From IMG/VR virus record IMGVR_UViG_3300020442_002423, positions 1 to 49,190 of that record: 49,190 bases of DNA. One strand, 5' to 3'. The translations under genes and the position numbers were made by a program. This DNA comes from a virus. This document shows positions 15,472-23,338 of the stretch, in pieces. The notes under the pieces were generated by a model, which saw only the letters and a program-made list of their open reading frames with translations, did not search any database and was not told where the DNA came from. Position 1 is the first letter of the stretch, and each line of letters begins with the position of its first letter.

Positions 15472-15731
15472 TACTTGTCTTTTCCTAGTGTAACAATTAA
15501 TGTCTCAAGATCTTCAAAGTCGTCTTGATGTTTGTTCCAATCCATATTTTTAGCAATTTTAATTGCTTTGTTAATAAGAGCAGGTTTCATATCAAGTTCT
15601 TCTGCTACTGCTTTTACAGTATCTTTTAAACCTGCTTGTAGGTCTTCAACTTCTGAAAGAACAGTAACACCTTCGTTTACAAGTCTTTCAAGTTTTGCTT
15701 TTTCTTCAGCACCATAGGTACGATCACTCAT
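15471..15731 (-). CDS. dsbA: DsbA-like dsDNA-binding late-transcription protein
   Basis: An 86-aa helical protein with LKDTVKAVAEELDMKPALIN followed by KAIKIAKN. This resembles the T4 DsbA family, whose members bind double-stranded DNA near late promoters. Length is close to T4 DsbA (89 aa). The acidic C-terminus (DFEDLETLIVTLG) also fits. It should act with phage late sigma and clamp at the octamer promoters listed here. It has a perfect sigma-70 promoter and AAGGAG SD. The assignment rests on motif memory; similarity to T4 itself is low. Confidence 0.65.
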   Translation of the reverse strand: MSDRTYGAEEKAKLERLVNEGVTVLSEVEDLQAGLKDTVKAVAEELDMKPALINKAIKIAKNMDWNKHQDDFEDLETLIVTLGKDK

Positions 15732-15755
15732 AGATAAACTCCTTTAGTTTACGCT

Positions 15756-15784
15756 ATTATATAATAATTATTTGTATTTGTCAA
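15756..15784 (-). promoter_or_regulatory. perfect sigma-70 promoter for the dsbA-like gene
   Basis: Minus-strand TTGACA (15779-15784) and TATAAT (15756-15761) with a 17-bp spacer, a full consensus match. The -35 lies inside the end of the upstream 69-aa gene. The leader to the ATG at 15731 is short and contains AAAGGAGT. Confidence 0.88.
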
Positions 15785-15977
15785 GTAGTTTCTGAAAGGC
15801 TTCTTCAAAACCTTCTTCGTAGTCTGCTATAGGAGCACCATTGCTTCCGTCAATCCATAATCTTTTGAAATATCCGTTTTGTGATGAAATAACAGTCTCG
15901 TGAGAAGTATTTAAGTGTCCTTTGACCAACCAAAATAAGCGATAGGCTTCTTTGTTATTTTTTATTTCTTCCTGCAC
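15768..15977 (-). CDS. 69-aa hypothetical protein with GTG start
   Basis: The open frame extends to 16109, but that part overlaps the real gene at 15955. I place the start at the GTG at 15977, behind AAGG, giving a protein that begins QEEIKNNKEAYRLFWLVKG after the initiator, has a NGYFKRLWIDGSNGAP middle, and an acidic helical end. Overlap with the upstream gene is 23 nt. A later TTG start is possible. Function unknown. Confidence 0.5.
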   Translation of the reverse strand: MQEEIKNNKEAYRLFWLVKGHLNTSHETVISSQNGYFKRLWIDGSNGAPIADYEEGFEEAFQKLLDKYK

Positions 15978-16239
15978 AATGGGCCTTCTGACTAAATCCT
16001 TTCGGATTGTTGCAATTAATGGAACGCTTGTACTTACGTGTCCACTTCTCTTCGACTGACTCGCCCTTTTTCTTTTTAGCCATGTTTGTAGCAATAGCAT
16101 AGATCGCACCTTCTGGATCCATACCTTTTTCTTTAGCCCATTTTGCTATACTTTTTTTGGCTTTTGGTTTGTCAAGGATTTTGTCAGCAGTCTTATGTGC
16201 TTTACGGATTGTTCTTTTGTCTAGTTCAGCGAAACGCAT
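15955..16239 (-). CDS. basic protein with C-terminal two-Cys tail
   Basis: A 94-aa very basic protein. N-terminal MRFAELDKRTIRKAHK leads into a helical KKSIAKWAKEKGMDPEGAIYAIATNMAKKKKG segment (given here only by its residues 29-59). The last 20 residues are CNNPKGFSQKAHCAGRNKK, two Cys in a basic loop. The first half resembles small phage helical domains. The C-terminal module recurs in kind in three nearby proteins (16242, 18046 and 22761 genes). It is a likely virion- or DNA-associated protein; function unknown. Confidence 0.65.
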   Translation of the reverse strand: MRFAELDKRTIRKAHKTADKILDKPKAKKSIAKWAKEKGMDPEGAIYAIATNMAKKKKGESVEEKWTRKYKRSINCNNPKGFSQKAHCAGRNKK

Positions 16240-16241
16240 GA

Positions 16242-17069
16242 CTACATCTTTACGCAGTTGTCGACAGTTTTACCATTCTTCTTTTTGGTGCCCATACGCT
16301 TGTAGCCTTTCCAACATACTTTACCATCTACGCCTTTTTGCTTTTCTTCTGGTAGAGTTTTATAACTTGGCTTACCACATTCTGGACATGTTTCTTGTGC
16401 TTCTAGAACTTCATGCACACTTTCAGCTAGACGTCTTGCAAGTTCTGTTTTGTAAGCATCTTCTGCCATACCTGCATGTTTCGCCGCCATGTGCTTTTTA
16501 TATTTCTTTGTGCCTTTTTTGTGTGGACTTTTACCTTCCACGGCAACTAATTTAATTTTATTTCCACAACATTTACAAGTGTCGCCTACTTCACTAAGTT
16601 TATGACCGCCTTTGCAATGATCACATTTATCTTCATCGCAACCGCAAGTTGCTTGCTTTGCTTCTTTTGCTTCGTTTGTTGTTTCGTCAAATTTTGTATC
16701 GTAATCTAGAGCGTGATATACTGATCCAATATAGTCTGCGGCTTTAGTAATTTTAGATTGTTGCCAACCTTCCATACCTTGTGCTTCGGACATACCTTTT
16801 AGCATTTCATGTAGTTTGATAGCGTATTTTGCAATTTTGTATAGTTCAGCACGAGCCATTTGTATTTCATGGTCTTTCTCTGCTACCATAGCTAGATCGC
16901 CTAAACCTTCATTTGTAGATTCTTTTTTTGCAGTCTTAGCCGCATTTTCCCAATCTTGTTTTGTAGGTGCTTTAGGGTGGCCTTTCTTACGACTTGTGCC
17001 AGCCTTCTTACGTTTGTTCACGTTGTAATAAAGCCCTTTTGATTTTTCTGCAATTTGCTCTTGTTTCAT
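16242..17069 (-). CDS. DUF5872-like multi-Cys protein with C-terminal basic tail
   Basis: A 275-aa protein. Residues about 10-40 (KGLYYNVNKRKKAGTSRKKG onward) look like the DUF5872 domain. A central helical segment includes KITKAADYIGSVYHAL. Three Cys clusters follow: CGCDEDKCDHC, CKCCGNK and CPECGK, probable zinc knuckles. The end is CWKGYKRMGTKKKNGKTVDN then CVKM, the two-Cys basic tail type. The N-terminus MKQEQIAEKSKG weakly resembles a capsid-targeting peptide (IAE). A late-type octamer lies at 17091-17098 and SD CCGGAGTAC precedes the ATG. Likely virion-associated. Confidence 0.65.
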   Translation of the reverse strand: MKQEQIAEKSKGLYYNVNKRKKAGTSRKKGHPKAPTKQDWENAAKTAKKESTNEGLGDLAMVAEKDHEIQMARAELYKIAKYAIKLHEMLKGMSEAQGMEGWQQSKITKAADYIGSVYHALDYDTKFDETTNEAKEAKQATCGCDEDKCDHCKGGHKLSEVGDTCKCCGNKIKLVAVEGKSPHKKGTKKYKKHMAAKHAGMAEDAYKTELARRLAESVHEVLEAQETCPECGKPSYKTLPEEKQKGVDGKVCWKGYKRMGTKKKNGKTVDNCVKM

Positions 17070-17090
17070 TGTGTACTCCGGATTACAATG

Positions 17091-17098
17091 TATTTATC
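17091..17098 (-). promoter_or_regulatory. late-promoter octamer GATAAATA
   Basis: Minus-strand GATAAATA followed by CATT, 21 nt upstream of the ATG at 17069, with an SD between. It resembles T4 late TATAAATA and recurs ahead of other structural genes here. Confidence 0.6.
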
Positions 17099-17294
17099 TT
17101 TTTATAGGTTTGCCGCCCATGATGTTGTCTTTAACATCTAGTGCATTTTTAGCAGTTCCGTCTGCATTTTTACGTTGCGGAGCTACTGGCACACCTTTTT
17201 TATCACGTTTTATCTTTTGCTTAGCCGCAGGTGGATTAGCTACTACAGCTACATCTCCTGCTGACATTCCTGTTGCAAATTCATTTAGTCTCAT
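17094..17294 (-). CDS. small basic phage protein
   Basis: A 66-aa protein starting MRLNEFATGMSAGDVAVVAN, then Lys/Ala/Pro-rich to a PIKR end. MRLNEF has the L-x-E pattern of T4 gp21 protease sites near the N-terminus, though followed by Phe rather than Ala or Gly. It overlaps the 60-aa upstream gene by 14 nt. Possibly a small internal head protein; unproven. Confidence 0.6.
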   Translation of the reverse strand: MRLNEFATGMSAGDVAVVANPPAAKQKIKRDKKGVPVAPQRKNADGTAKNALDVKDNIMGGKPIKR

Positions 17295-17463
17295 TTTCTT
17301 TATCCCTTACGAAAATACCTTCGCCTTTTTCGTATTGTATGTATTTAGCGTCTTTTATAATGATTTCTTTGCTTTTAATATGACTGTGAGGACACATTAA
17401 AGTTACCCATAACCCACTATCATATACACATGGTTGTATATATTCACCATTAATTATGGTCAT
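17281..17463 (-). CDS. 60-aa hypothetical protein
   Basis: A short protein with a beta-like N-terminal half, a LMCPHSHIK segment that could bind metal (Cys-x-His-x-His), and a charged end. It overlaps the upstream oxygenase-like gene as ATGA, with AGGAGAA SD in that gene's end. Function unknown. Confidence 0.55.
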   Translation of the reverse strand: MTIINGEYIQPCVYDSGLWVTLMCPHSHIKSKEIIIKDAKYIQYEKGEGIFVRDKENETK

Positions 17464-18026
17464 TTAAGTAATTCTCCTGCTTTATACATACGCTGTAGAT
17501 CTTTAGTTTCTAAATCCATATGAAAACTACAACCAAGAATAAATCTATCCTCTGGTGTTGCATTTGTTACACCATGCGGTACTCTTGTGTCAAAACAAAT
17601 AGGTACTGTGTAACTTATTTGATTTTCAATATCACTATGTGGATAGAACCTGCTTTCAGGAACATAATCAAAATCCTGTGATGGGCTTATTACTGTAACC
17701 GGATCTGTCCATTCGTAATGATCTAAACTGCTATTAGCAAAGTCGCCACAGATAGGAATGTTAATAGTACATCCGCTTTCATAATCTGTGTGTGGTCCTA
17801 TAATATGTTGAGATTTAACTCTGTTAAAATTGACACGGACGATAATGTCGCCTGCGTTTTGAAAAATTCCGTCTAATACATCTAATGTATCATCATCTGG
17901 CAAACCTACATAGAACTTAAAACGTCCTGTGCCAAAGTGACCCCATGTGTCACAGTTTGCTTTTACTTTTTGTGTGAAATGTTCTTTGTCTATTTGTAAG
18001 TCTGGAAGTAAAAAGTGTTCTAGCAT
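17460..18026 (-). CDS. 2OG-Fe(II)-oxygenase-like protein
   Basis: A 188-aa protein. IIGPHTDYESGCTINIPI has a His-x-Asp metal motif in a strand-rich context. VPHGVTNATPEDRFILGCSF supplies the distal His and, about ten residues later, Arg for 2-oxoglutarate. This fits a cupin-fold 2OG oxygenase, such as aspartyl/asparaginyl hydroxylase-like proteins. Target unknown. SD AAAGGAGTACC precedes the ATG. Confidence 0.65.
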   Translation of the reverse strand: MLEHFLLPDLQIDKEHFTQKVKANCDTWGHFGTGRFKFYVGLPDDDTLDVLDGIFQNAGDIIVRVNFNRVKSQHIIGPHTDYESGCTINIPICGDFANSSLDHYEWTDPVTVISPSQDFDYVPESRFYPHSDIENQISYTVPICFDTRVPHGVTNATPEDRFILGCSFHMDLETKDLQRMYKAGELLK

Positions 18027-18042
18027 TGGTACTCCTTTGCTA

Positions 18043-18050
18043 TATTTACG
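18043..18050 (-). promoter_or_regulatory. weak late-octamer variant CGTAAATA
   Basis: Minus-strand CGTAAATA followed by TAGC, about 17 nt upstream of the oxygenase-like ATG at 18026. It differs from GATAAATA at the first two bases and lies over the end of the upstream gene, so it is only a candidate. Confidence 0.3.
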
Positions 18051-19581
18051 ACTTTTTCTTACGGCCAGCCTTCATATTGGCACACCAGTGATACATCTTT
18101 GCACGTTCACCGCTTGCATTCTTGGCTTTTTTACGTAGGCTTGTTACACTTCCATCGCAACTTGCACCTGCACGTTTTACTCTACCTGGACGACTTTTGC
18201 CTTTACGCTTACCGTCAGCAAAGTTTTCGCTCATTACTTCGTCTAAACTTACATCAAGCATATGCACAATAGCATATTCGCTGTCAAATAAACGTAGTGC
18301 ATCATATCTATGATGTCCGTTTACAATATTACCATGTTTGTCTATTGTAATTGGAGCATAGTCATCTTCTGCTACACGGAAAATTTGATTGAATAGTTTT
18401 TTGAATTTACGTTTCTTTTGTACAGGACGTAGTTTACTTAATTTAATCTTACCTAAACGTCCTTCGTTCTTAATTTGTGGCGGTTCAATACCTTCATCTT
18501 GAATATGTGTATCTTGATATCCTTCAATGTCATCAACTTTATATCCTAAACGTGTCAGTTGACGCATAAGATATTTCATTTCTTTTTCGCCTGCATAAGG
18601 TGCAACAACAATATCAGGTTCACCTGGATTGCTATTGTCAGGCATAGATTTAAGGTTAGCCATATTAACACCTAATTTTATGAAATCATATGCTGTGTCA
18701 GCACCAACTGCAAAACTGTTTTTAGGATTAGGAATGTGATTGCCTTCTTCTACTGGTTCTTCCATTGCTTGTTTAATTTGTTTTGCTGTACGTTCAAATT
18801 TGTGATCTTTGTGTTTAAATCCAATACCACCTGCGGCTTCCCACTTATTAATATTACTACCAAAGTCATCAATCAGTATGTTTGGAGTACCGTCTGGTTG
18901 TGTAGCATACTTTCCTTTGTCAGCATCAATAATAACTGCTTCTGGTGGAAAGAATCCTAAGTTCTTTGCTACCCATTCTTTTTTGTGAGGAATTGCTTTT
19001 TTGTCTCCTGCTAATGGAGCACTTAAAATTTTATATTTGCCTTTGACTTGTTTGATCAAACCTAATAAGTTTTTAGCATTTGCAGTCATTGGTAGTTCTA
19101 ACCAAAACTTTTCATCATCTCTAATTGCTTGTAGTGCAGGCTCAATAGCATCACCTTTGATTTCTCTCCAATGTTTGCCTGTAATTTGTTCCCAACGACC
19201 AAAGAAGTCCGCTAGTACACCATCCATATCTACATAGATCTCTGATTTTTTATCTATTTCTCCTAAGGCTTCTAGCATATAGTCGTAGTATACACTATCT
19301 TCGGTAGTTTTGTCAACTGATTCTTTAACCATTCCAAGATTGTAAAGAACGTTTGTACTAGATCCTTTAACTTTTTTGCTAAGTGTTGGCGGACGTCCGT
19401 CTTTGTCTACAGTATTACCGAACTTTTTAGCCTGCTTAGGTATTTCATTTGTATCAACATCAACAGTTGTGTTCACACCTTTTACAATACGTCCTTGTTC
19501 ATCCATACGTCTAAGCATATGTTTGAAACTGCCCTTCTTAGGAACTTTATTTTCAATATCTTTTATGCTATTGAACTTCAT
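18046..19581 (-). CDS. fusion: 5'(3')-deoxyribonucleotidase-like HAD + ParB-like domain + basic tail
   Basis: A 511-aa multidomain protein. After a basic N-terminal region (1-110), a HAD domain has IYVDMDGVLADFFGRW (Asp-x-Asp), YKILSAPL and NILIDDFGSNINKWEAAGG, matching 5'(3')-deoxyribonucleotidases. Residues about 300-370 hold another alpha/beta segment (PDIVVAPYAGEKEM). A ParB/sulfiredoxin-like segment follows, with PITIDKHGNIVNGHHRYDAL. The C-terminus is a basic module with Cys in RAGASCDGSV and MYHWCANMK, ending KKKS. The fusion would combine nucleotide dephosphorylation with a DNA-linked domain. The position among putative virion proteins suggests packaging, an inference. Confidence 0.7.
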   Translation of the reverse strand: MKFNSIKDIENKVPKKGSFKHMLRRMDEQGRIVKGVNTTVDVDTNEIPKQAKKFGNTVDKDGRPPTLSKKVKGSSTNVLYNLGMVKESVDKTTEDSVYYDYMLEALGEIDKKSEIYVDMDGVLADFFGRWEQITGKHWREIKGDAIEPALQAIRDDEKFWLELPMTANAKNLLGLIKQVKGKYKILSAPLAGDKKAIPHKKEWVAKNLGFFPPEAVIIDADKGKYATQPDGTPNILIDDFGSNINKWEAAGGIGFKHKDHKFERTAKQIKQAMEEPVEEGNHIPNPKNSFAVGADTAYDFIKLGVNMANLKSMPDNSNPGEPDIVVAPYAGEKEMKYLMRQLTRLGYKVDDIEGYQDTHIQDEGIEPPQIKNEGRLGKIKLSKLRPVQKKRKFKKLFNQIFRVAEDDYAPITIDKHGNIVNGHHRYDALRLFDSEYAIVHMLDVSLDEVMSENFADGKRKGKSRPGRVKRAGASCDGSVTSLRKKAKNASGERAKMYHWCANMKAGRKKKS

Positions 19582-19793
19582 TTTTTACGTCCTCTAAATT
19601 GTGTAGGGCCTGTCATGTAAGGCATGCTGAACCAAAGTTTAAACCAATCTTTATCTCCTGGTTTAAGTCCTAATTTCTTTTCTTTTTTCTTAAGTGCCGC
19701 GGCTGTTTTGCTTGGATTCTCGTCTACTTTGTACTCAGTATATCCTTGGAATTCATTTATACCTGCAAGTTTCTTGAGTGTTTTTATATCCAT
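19578..19793 (-). CDS. small phage protein with IxE N-terminal motif
   Basis: A 71-aa protein starting MDIKTLKKLAGINEFQGYTE. INE-F resembles a gp21-type cleavage site within the first 15 residues. A KTAAALKKKEKKLGLKPGDK basic stretch and an FKLWFSMPYMTG end follow. It overlaps the nucleotidase fusion by 4 nt. Possibly an internal head protein. Confidence 0.6.
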   Translation of the reverse strand: MDIKTLKKLAGINEFQGYTEYKVDENPSKTAAALKKKEKKLGLKPGDKDWFKLWFSMPYMTGPTQFRGRKK

Positions 19794-19795
19794 TG

Positions 19796-20743
19796 TTAAT
19801 CCGCATTTCTAATTTGGTATTTTACACCAACTCTATCAAATAGTTTGCCAGTAGTAGCAATGTTTGTAAGTGCTTGTTTAATCTGTGACATGTAGTCTGG
19901 ATTTTGTTCTACTTTGTTCATAAACTTTTTTGCTTGATCAGGTTTAATAAAAATAAGTTTGCCACTCCATGCGGCACCTTTTCTGTAAAAACTAAGGAAA
20001 TGTTCTTTACCGTCATTTCTTGATGCAATCCAGTCTAATACTTTTAGTTTGTTTGGGTCTTGTTCTTTGACACTATTGTTATCTGTACCTTTGAACAAAC
20101 TAATTTCATCAACGTCTTGTTCATTCTTTACACCCATAGCATTTCTTATAGCGTCATACATTTCTGTTGCTATTTGTGGATTAGCAACAATGCTTTTAAA
20201 ACCTGGCACCTTTTCACCTTTTTCGTTTTTGTAATCTTCAAACTTTCCTTCGATAGCAAGTTGTCTTGCTTTGCTTGCACTTGCGGCTGAAACTAAGTTT
20301 TTAAAAGTTAACATTTCTGCGCCGTCTGAATCAGCATCACGTTCGCCAGCATTTACCACTTTAATGTTATTAAAATTATAATCTGCACCATTGTATTTGT
20401 TTAACAAATTATCAAAGCTACCTGCTCTATCACTGCCTGCTACGTAAATTATGTCTGTGTAACCTAGTTTTTCTAACTTTTGCATCATATCAATAGGTGT
20501 TCGTACATCAACATTTCCTATTTCAATGCCTTTAAAACTTGCTTTTGCAAATCTTACTTTTTGATCAAAACTTAAAGGATCTTTTTTTGAGTTTTGTGTA
20601 TGACTTAAGAATAATAAATGATCACCTGGCATACTTTTAATTTTATCAACAAGTTTAGCATGACCAATAGTAGGCGGATTCATTCTTCCGAACGCTACAA
20701 CAGCCGTTTTACCAGGTGCTTCAAATATTTCTCTTAGTTTCAT
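19796..20743 (-). CDS. nucleotidylyltransferase with capsid-targeting-like N-terminus
   Basis: A 315-aa protein. VVAFGRMNPPTIGHAKLVDK is the HxGH nucleotidylyltransferase motif (Thr-Ile-Gly-His form), IIYVAGSDRAG is the central strand, and SASKARQLAIEG corresponds to the ISSTxxR motif. This fits NMN or pantetheine-phosphate adenylyltransferase-like or cytidylyltransferase enzymes. The C-terminal 110 residues are an extra domain of unknown fold. The first ten residues, MKLREIFEAP, place an I-x-E/A site where T4 internal proteins have theirs (MKTYQEFIAEA). ATGA overlap with the 675-aa gene. Confidence 0.75.
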   Translation of the reverse strand: MKLREIFEAPGKTAVVAFGRMNPPTIGHAKLVDKIKSMPGDHLLFLSHTQNSKKDPLSFDQKVRFAKASFKGIEIGNVDVRTPIDMMQKLEKLGYTDIIYVAGSDRAGSFDNLLNKYNGADYNFNNIKVVNAGERDADSDGAEMLTFKNLVSAASASKARQLAIEGKFEDYKNEKGEKVPGFKSIVANPQIATEMYDAIRNAMGVKNEQDVDEISLFKGTDNNSVKEQDPNKLKVLDWIASRNDGKEHFLSFYRKGAAWSGKLIFIKPDQAKKFMNKVEQNPDYMSQIKQALTNIATTGKLFDRVGVKYQIRNAD

Positions 20744-22767
20744 TTGTATGCGCCTTTTCTAATTAGAGGCATTTCTTCATCGTAAATCTTTTTTGCAAGT
20801 TCACGTGCTTGCTCAAGAGTCATTAAATCTTCCATTGTATTTGCAAGTTGGTATTCTCTGTTGTATGCGTCACCACATGCTCTTATAGTAGGCATCATAA
20901 GTTTTTTAACACTGATTTTTTCATTTGCTTGTATTGCTTTTTGCATATTACATAGCATTGGAAAATACTGTGATCTATACATGTCTTTGTTGTTACGCAT
21001 ATAAATGTGTAAGTCATCTACAATATCAAATGTAGGTCCAAATTCTACGCTAGGTTTCATAAGTGCTTCCTCCACTTTTGCATTCGGATCATTTGTTGCA
21101 GGCTTTTTAGCAGGAACTACTGTTGCCTTGCCATCTACACCAGCAACCATATCATTGCCTGTCGCACTTTTAACAGTGTCTCCTGCCTTAATGGCTTTTG
21201 CAATTTTAAATTGTTCGTTAGATAGAGCACCTAAAACTTTAGCACCTTTATCAACTTCTACAATATTTCTAATAGTTGTGCCGCCTTGAATATAACTTCT
21301 ATATTGACATAGAACTTTACTTTCGCCTAGGCTGTTTGCAATGCTTTTAACTTCGGCTGGGCAATCGTCACGTGATATTAATTCTTTGTTAGGTTTTACT
21401 AAAATTTGTATGTACATTCCATTATCGCCTGTTGCAGTTTTTACGCCAGTGCTTTCTAAATTAAAGAATGTCATTAAATTATAAAACGGCTGTGCAAATC
21501 TTAATTCTACAAAGTCGTTAGATGCACCAAAGTCAATAATAGCTACCACAACATTTTCATCACCTACAGTAAGTGTAGCGGCTCTGTTCTCTTTGTCAAC
21601 ATTTTTGCCGCTATGATAAAGTAAACCTTTTTGTAAATGTTCTAAAAAGTCAACTTCACCTTCTGTTCTATCGCCACGTAGATGCCCTTCAATTTTTTCT
21701 GCGGCCCAATCGTAAGTTTTTTTAATAGGACCATTTAAAATCATTTTAGTTATTTCGTTAGTAACAGGAACTTTACCTTTTTCGTCAGCAACTTCTTTAT
21801 AAAGTTTATCCCACTCACTCTTGTATGAACTTGGAAGATCATATGCAAAATTTTGTTTCCAAAACAGTCTTAAATTCTCAAATGGCTTACCACTTGCTTG
21901 ACCAATCTGCGAACGACCACTACCTGCTTTCAAACTTAGTAGGCTTAGAACTTCTGTTTCTTTACCTTTTACTTCTAATTTTAAATCAACTTTAGTAAGG
22001 TTCTGGTTTTCTGCTTCTGCTCCATCTGATGTTACTTCAATGGTTTGTTTTACTTCATCTGTGTAATATTCTTGAATTCTTGTAACAGCATTTTTTGGTG
22101 CTTCACCTGTATTAGCGTAATTTGTACACTTTTCGATTAGCTTGTCTAACTTTTTACCAGCATCGTCTGATAAACCTAACATCTTTGCAGTCTTTATACC
22201 ATCGCCGTCGTTTTCAAATAATGTTTTTAATGCTTTTGTGTCACCACTTGGTACAGTGATTTTGAGTTGCAAACTATCTTGTGTACGATCAACAACATCT
22301 AAGCTGATTGTATTGTCACCTTTTGCGATAAACTTTTTGCCTAAATCGATAACTTGTGCAGAATCTAGTTTTGCAGATGTATTACTAAATTTTCCTGCGA
22401 TAGCAAGTCCTAGCACACCTTCTGTAACATTACCAACATTAACTGATACAGAAACTACATCGTCTTTAGTAAATTTTTTCTCAATTTTATCAATTTGAAA
22501 TGTAACATTATCTTCACCATCTTCGCTTCTACCCACAGCAAATGGTGCTTTCCCTTCACCGTCATGACTTTTAATTATGTCAATAGCTTTTTCTTTTGCA
22601 TTGTCAGGAAAAAATACTTTTACCTTATTTTTATCTGAATCTGTAACATATAAAGGACCACCATTTTCGATAGCAGAAATAATATCTGGAATATATTTTC
22701 CTGATTTATAATACTTGTTAGAAACAACTGCTTCGGCAATGTGTTTAAAATCCCTAAATGCTACCAT
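20740..22767 (-). CDS. 675-aa virion-type protein, possible PD-(D/E)xK nuclease
   Basis: A large protein of unknown role. The N-terminus MVAFRDFKHIAEAVV contains IAE/A, identical to the T4 IPIII cleavage context. Near residue 275-300 TKVDLKLEVKGKETEVLSLL precedes SLKAGSGRSQIGQ. Acidic strand, acidic/hydrophobic strand, then Lys-Ala-Gly with a Gln is typical of restriction-endonuclease folds, but assignment is tentative. The C-terminus (about 590-675) is helical (MEDLMTLEQARELAKKIYDE). It overlaps genes on both sides. It may be an injected protein acting on host DNA; alternatively a scaffold or structural protein. Confidence 0.55.
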   Translation of the reverse strand: MVAFRDFKHIAEAVVSNKYYKSGKYIPDIISAIENGGPLYVTDSDKNKVKVFFPDNAKEKAIDIIKSHDGEGKAPFAVGRSEDGEDNVTFQIDKIEKKFTKDDVVSVSVNVGNVTEGVLGLAIAGKFSNTSAKLDSAQVIDLGKKFIAKGDNTISLDVVDRTQDSLQLKITVPSGDTKALKTLFENDGDGIKTAKMLGLSDDAGKKLDKLIEKCTNYANTGEAPKNAVTRIQEYYTDEVKQTIEVTSDGAEAENQNLTKVDLKLEVKGKETEVLSLLSLKAGSGRSQIGQASGKPFENLRLFWKQNFAYDLPSSYKSEWDKLYKEVADEKGKVPVTNEITKMILNGPIKKTYDWAAEKIEGHLRGDRTEGEVDFLEHLQKGLLYHSGKNVDKENRAATLTVGDENVVVAIIDFGASNDFVELRFAQPFYNLMTFFNLESTGVKTATGDNGMYIQILVKPNKELISRDDCPAEVKSIANSLGESKVLCQYRSYIQGGTTIRNIVEVDKGAKVLGALSNEQFKIAKAIKAGDTVKSATGNDMVAGVDGKATVVPAKKPATNDPNAKVEEALMKPSVEFGPTFDIVDDLHIYMRNNKDMYRSQYFPMLCNMQKAIQANEKISVKKLMMPTIRACGDAYNREYQLANTMEDLMTLEQARELAKKIYDEEMPLIRKGAYK

Positions 22768-23330
22768 TTTCTACAACTCCAGTAACGTGCTTTTGTTCTT
22801 GGACCTGGGTTGTCGCAGTTGTGTCTTGCACGGAACGAACGTCTACGTGCTGGGTTTGACTTTTTGATCTTCATGTTAGGGTCACCAAAGTTAACTTTCT
22901 TAATATTTTTAGTCTTTGGATCTCTTACATATACTTTGAACTTCTTAACATCGCCGCGCATAGGTTTGCCAAGTTTAACTTTGCGCCCTTGATATTCTGC
23001 TTCGTCCATTTCGTCATCTTCGTTGAACCACATAACACCATACTCTTCAAAAAAGTCATCACCGTCATATGTTTCTTCGTCTAAATTCTGTTCTTCATCT
23101 GTTGAGATTTCAATATCAAAATCTTCATATCCTTCTGATACCATATATGCAGTAAGTCTGTCTGCATATTCATCAGCTTCTTGTTCGCTAAGTTCTCTCG
23201 CTAGTGGAATATGAAATACTGTAGCACCTTGCTCTGATTCTAGTACATACGATTCAGGAAAAACTGACTCGTCTAAACCTTCTACTAGTTCGTCTTGTTT
23301 TTCCATTACTATTCTTACAAAATGTTCCAT
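22761..23330 (-). CDS. acidic phage protein with C-terminal two-Cys tail
   Basis: A 189-aa protein starting MEHFVRIVMEKQDELVEGLD at the ATG at 23330, behind GAGGTTAAAG; an upstream TTG frame is rejected. Residues about 30-125 are strongly acidic with LARELSEQEADEYADRLTA. The last 60 residues switch to basic (GKPMRGDVKKFKVYVRDPKT) and end FRARHNCDNPGPRTKARYWS then CRKW. The acidic-to-basic layout and two-Cys tail resemble phage core or internal proteins. Function unknown. Confidence 0.6.
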   Translation of the reverse strand: MEHFVRIVMEKQDELVEGLDESVFPESYVLESEQGATVFHIPLARELSEQEADEYADRLTAYMVSEGYEDFDIEISTDEEQNLDEETYDGDDFFEEYGVMWFNEDDEMDEAEYQGRKVKLGKPMRGDVKKFKVYVRDPKTKNIKKVNFGDPNMKIKKSNPARRRSFRARHNCDNPGPRTKARYWSCRKW

Positions 23331-23338
23331 CTTTAACC

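Noticed and set aside
16158-16183. TTGACA-like sequence inside the 15955 gene
   Set aside because: The partner -10 at 17-18 bp is poor (AGTATA/GTATAG) and it lies within a coding region with no downstream need.
19283-19311. TTGACA inside the nucleotidase-ParB fusion gene
   Set aside because: No acceptable -10 at 16-18 bp; placed in the middle of a coding domain.
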